Shown here: piece after piece, positions 61,381 through 64,000 of the stretch
How positions within the stretch are numbered: position 1 is the first letter of the stretch
How the letters are laid out: every line of letters begins with the position of its first letter
Assembly (NCBI RefSeq): GCF_034190915.1
Contig: NW_026947489.1
Location: forward strand, 57,784,001 to 57,848,000
Origin: Cavia porcellus
Lineage: Eukaryota > Chordata > Mammalia > Rodentia > Caviidae
DNA length: 64,000 nucleotides
Direction: 5' to 3'
Translations under genes and position numbers: made by a program
Notes under the pieces: generated by a model
The model's database searches: none
What the model was told of the DNA's origin: nothing
The model's input: only the letters and a program-made list of their open reading frames with translations

Positions 61381-64000
61381 CTAGGATATGGTGAGTGAGA
61401 AAATAGATGTATAAAACTCAGCAACATAAAAGGTCAAAGCCAGCAACTAAAGAATTTTAGAACAGCAAAAACAAATGCAAAGGTATGGAAATTTAGGACA
61501 AACTGCTTCAAGAAAGGAAAAATAAACTTATTACAGTGAATTTAGATTGAAATGTTTGCAGTTATGTTTTACATTAAACATTTTACTCTGGTTGAAACAT
61601 CGTGATAATAAAGCAAATTAAAAATCAAGGTTTACATGACATCAACACTGACTCATGAACTGCAATTGTAGAACCAAAAAAATAAAACTCAATCACAATC
61701 CAAAAATTAACCCTAGAAAAAATTATTTGGGAATTCATTTTCTTCTAACAAGTATTACTATGCTGAAAGGGGAAATAGAAAACTTATAGAACCAAAAAAA
61801 AAAAAATAAAATAAAATAAAACTCAATCACAATCCAAAAATTAACCCTAGGAAAAACTATATGGGAATTCATTTTCTTCTAACAAGTATTACTATGCTGA
61901 AAGGGGAAATAGAAAACTTATAGAACCAAAAAAAAAAATAAAATAAAATAAAACTCAATCACAATCCAAAAATTAACCCTAGGAAAAACTATATGGGAAT
62001 TCATTTTCTTCTAACAAGTATTACTATGCTGAAAGGAGAAATAGAAAACTTTATACTGTAGTATTATAAACCATCAAACCAGTAGGCCAAGAAATAATAA
62101 ATGCAGACACTTTAACCTGGTAAGTTTGTAACCTTAAAATACTATTACGAATTTTGTACTTAATTACTCTTTCACCAGTGATCAGTAGATGTGGGTTTTG
62201 GTTTTGATTTCTGTTTAGGGGAATAAGTATTTCATGGAGGTTATATCCAATAGATTAATTTTAAAAATAAAGAAATAATTAAAGCAAATTGTCCTAAATT
62301 TTCAAATTAAAATATCTCAAGTACCTGGAAAAGTATATGGGAAATGATATTTTGTTAAATAAAACTAAGGAATTTCCCTTCCAAATAACTACAGGAATAA
62401 TTCAGAAATAATCTAAACTAATCTGATGGAGATACTAAACAGAAGAAAAATGTTTATTTCATGACGGTAAAATTTTTTTTCAAATGTCAACAAAGACCTA
62501 CTTTGCATTAGGTAACTCAATGATACACGCTAATATGTTACCAATTAAATAACTAAAGCATAGCACATGGTATACAGTACTTACCAGACTTCTACAGCAT
62601 TATCGAACTACTAAGAATCCCACTTATTACATAAAAATATCACCAGAAACCTAACCAGAAATGAAGCCTTGGCATCGGCGGGAGACAGTTAATGAAGTAA
62701 CAGTACTACTTTTTGAAATAAATCACCCAAGGGAGAGACCACTTTTAGTCCAGTACTTTATTTCCCTGTACTCATTTTACCCAAGCTCTCAACACCTGGC
62801 TCATACTCTGATGGGACTGGCAACAGTACCGCTATGAGTGTGTCAATGACCTTGGTGCTGAGCTTACTCCATCTCCCACTACCCGATTCCAGAGGCCCTG
62901 GATGAAGCCCAGACCCTAAATTATCTGTATCATCATCTTGGAAACTGTTGTCTCCCAGATGCACATTGCTAGGTTTAATCTGTTCTAACATCTCCAACTT
63001 CGTATAGCTTTCACTTTCCCTTTTCAGTACTTTCATCCAGTGGTACAAAAACCTCTTAATTTATCACATGTAAAATCTCTTCCTTTAGGGAAAAGAACAC
63101 ACAAACAGAAATACACACATACACACCACAGTTAAGACAGTTACACTACTAATTTCTCTTAGTCCATTGAAAAAGAATAGTTTGTGCAAGTATTGTTTAG
63201 ACAATTAAATGCCTATGTCACATATTCTAATGATAACAATATGCAATGTAATTATTACTATTGTCTTGTTTTGAAATTTTATGTTTTTCTCTTTAAAATA
63301 AAATATTAAAAATAAAAAAAATAAAATAAAATCACTCCCTTAACTAGTTTCATCTCAGTCTTCTCCTCGTTATGGGATCCAGTCCTTGTCAAAAAACCGA
63401 GAATTCATTTCCCTCATTTTTCCCCAGCCCTCTAATTCTCTTTGCAGAACTCCTTTAACCCAAGTCATCAGTAAATCCAGAATGTTCTCCAGCTTTGTCT
63501 CTGGTATGTCTACTCCTCTGCACTTCCACTGCCAGCAGCTAGCTCCTCACCACTCTCTCTCACCTTGTTCCACTTCAGCTATGCACTGCCCTAATGCTCC
63601 CTCCTTACCACTGTCTCTTGAAGCTTTCTTTGCCCAGCAACACCAACTCATTCAAACTTTTCTAGTTTTTCTGTCAGTGTTCAATCAGGGTCAACACTGA
63701 ACCTTTTGTTACTCCAACTCTACAATCCTCTGGAAAAGAACTGGCTTCATCTCATCTCTGAGGTAAGGCCTTCGGCATTTCCACACTTCTGGAATCCTCT
63801 CTTTAGCACACGGGAACCACCATCTCCCTTCTCACACCTTTAGCATCCTCTCATTCCATCACCAATTAGGGTACTTTATTGTTTATAACTTGATTTAGTG
63901 GTACAGAAAGCAAAGGCAAGAGATGCCTAAGTTTAGTTTTCTGTTTTTTAGCTTTTCTCTGAGGATATTTAGCACATCTTAAATATCTTTAGGTAGATCT
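61381..64000 (-). other. 5'-side KMT2C intron, cut by the window edge
   Basis: Contains a three-copy minisatellite (61669-62049) and a 96-codon minus-strand frame (62758-63048) of unknown origin. 63340-63850 is pyrimidine-rich on the plus strand and may be an old LINE2 piece. No further KMT2C exon was found here. Confidence 0.6.
61669..62049 (+). repeat. three-copy minisatellite (unit about 118-134 bp)
   Basis: Units begin TAGAACCAAAAAAA at 61669, 61787 and 61921 and share AACTCAATCACAATCC and GGGAATTCATTTTCTTCTAA. Copies 2 and 3 share TATATGGG against copy 1 TTATTTGGG, so the last duplication was the most recent. Unit length varies with the A-run. Confidence 0.95.

Noticed and set aside
1..61380. 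KMT2D or a KMT2C pseudogene instead of KMT2C
   Set aside because: The peptide wording follows KMT2C. All 33 exons keep frame and splice sites, so nothing indicates decay or retrocopying.
61669..62049. Three-copy repeat as a CRISPR-like array
   Set aside because: The units are directly adjacent and over 100 bp with no spacers, and the host is a mammal.

Overview
The window is vertebrate, almost certainly rodent, nuclear DNA. It holds the middle of one gene, KMT2C (MLL3, a histone H3 lysine-4 methyltransferase), read on the minus strand. Three things point to a rodent: AT-rich introns, many tRNA-derived ID-type SINEs with A-tails and target-site duplications, and B1-like 7SL-derived SINEs. The ID consensus (GCATAAG..CTTGCAAG..GGTACC core) is not the rat or mouse one. 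A hystricognath or another non-murid rodent fits, but I cannot name the species from sequence alone.

I could place 33 coding exons between 61380 and position 1. All use GT-AG introns and join in one open frame of 9633 nt (3211 codons) with no stop. That is about two thirds of the roughly 4900-residue family protein. The 5' part (first PHD cluster) lies beyond 64000. The 3' part (FYRN/FYRC, SET, post-SET) lies beyond position 1. Exon numbers below are human-style numbers inferred by counting from the three giant exons, which I take as 36, 38 and 43; treat them as approximate. Window-local residue numbers count from the first codon of exon 15.

Layout from the gene's 5' side: 64000-61381 is intron with a three-copy minisatellite. 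61380-49301 encodes a basic linker and the second PHD cluster (PHD5-7). 48889-26325 holds many small exons of a conserved linker with basic nuclear-localisation-like patches, including a 33-nt exon. 26539-22921 covers the HMG-box-like segment. 22535-16782 has giant exon 36 (polyQ and a DPY..PP.TPRP repeat array), exon 37 and giant exon 38 (Pro/Gln-rich, acidic repeats, LxxLL motif). 15614-9451 has small exons leading into a coiled coil. 7749-6040 is giant exon 43 (an uninterrupted 15-unit CAG tract). 2837-1 has exons 44-47, two of which have tandem NAGNAG acceptors.

The introns hold mostly SINEs and old LINE pieces, plus a processed RAN pseudogene with an 11-bp target-site duplication (45891-46788), a 5'-inverted L1 tail and a few tandem repeats. 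The least expected signal is a degenerate 108-bp copy of part of exon 43 in the adjacent intron 42 (7995-8102). I found no operon, CRISPR array, true tRNA gene or new defence-type system. The window is an ordinary but repeat-rich stretch of a large mammalian chromatin gene.
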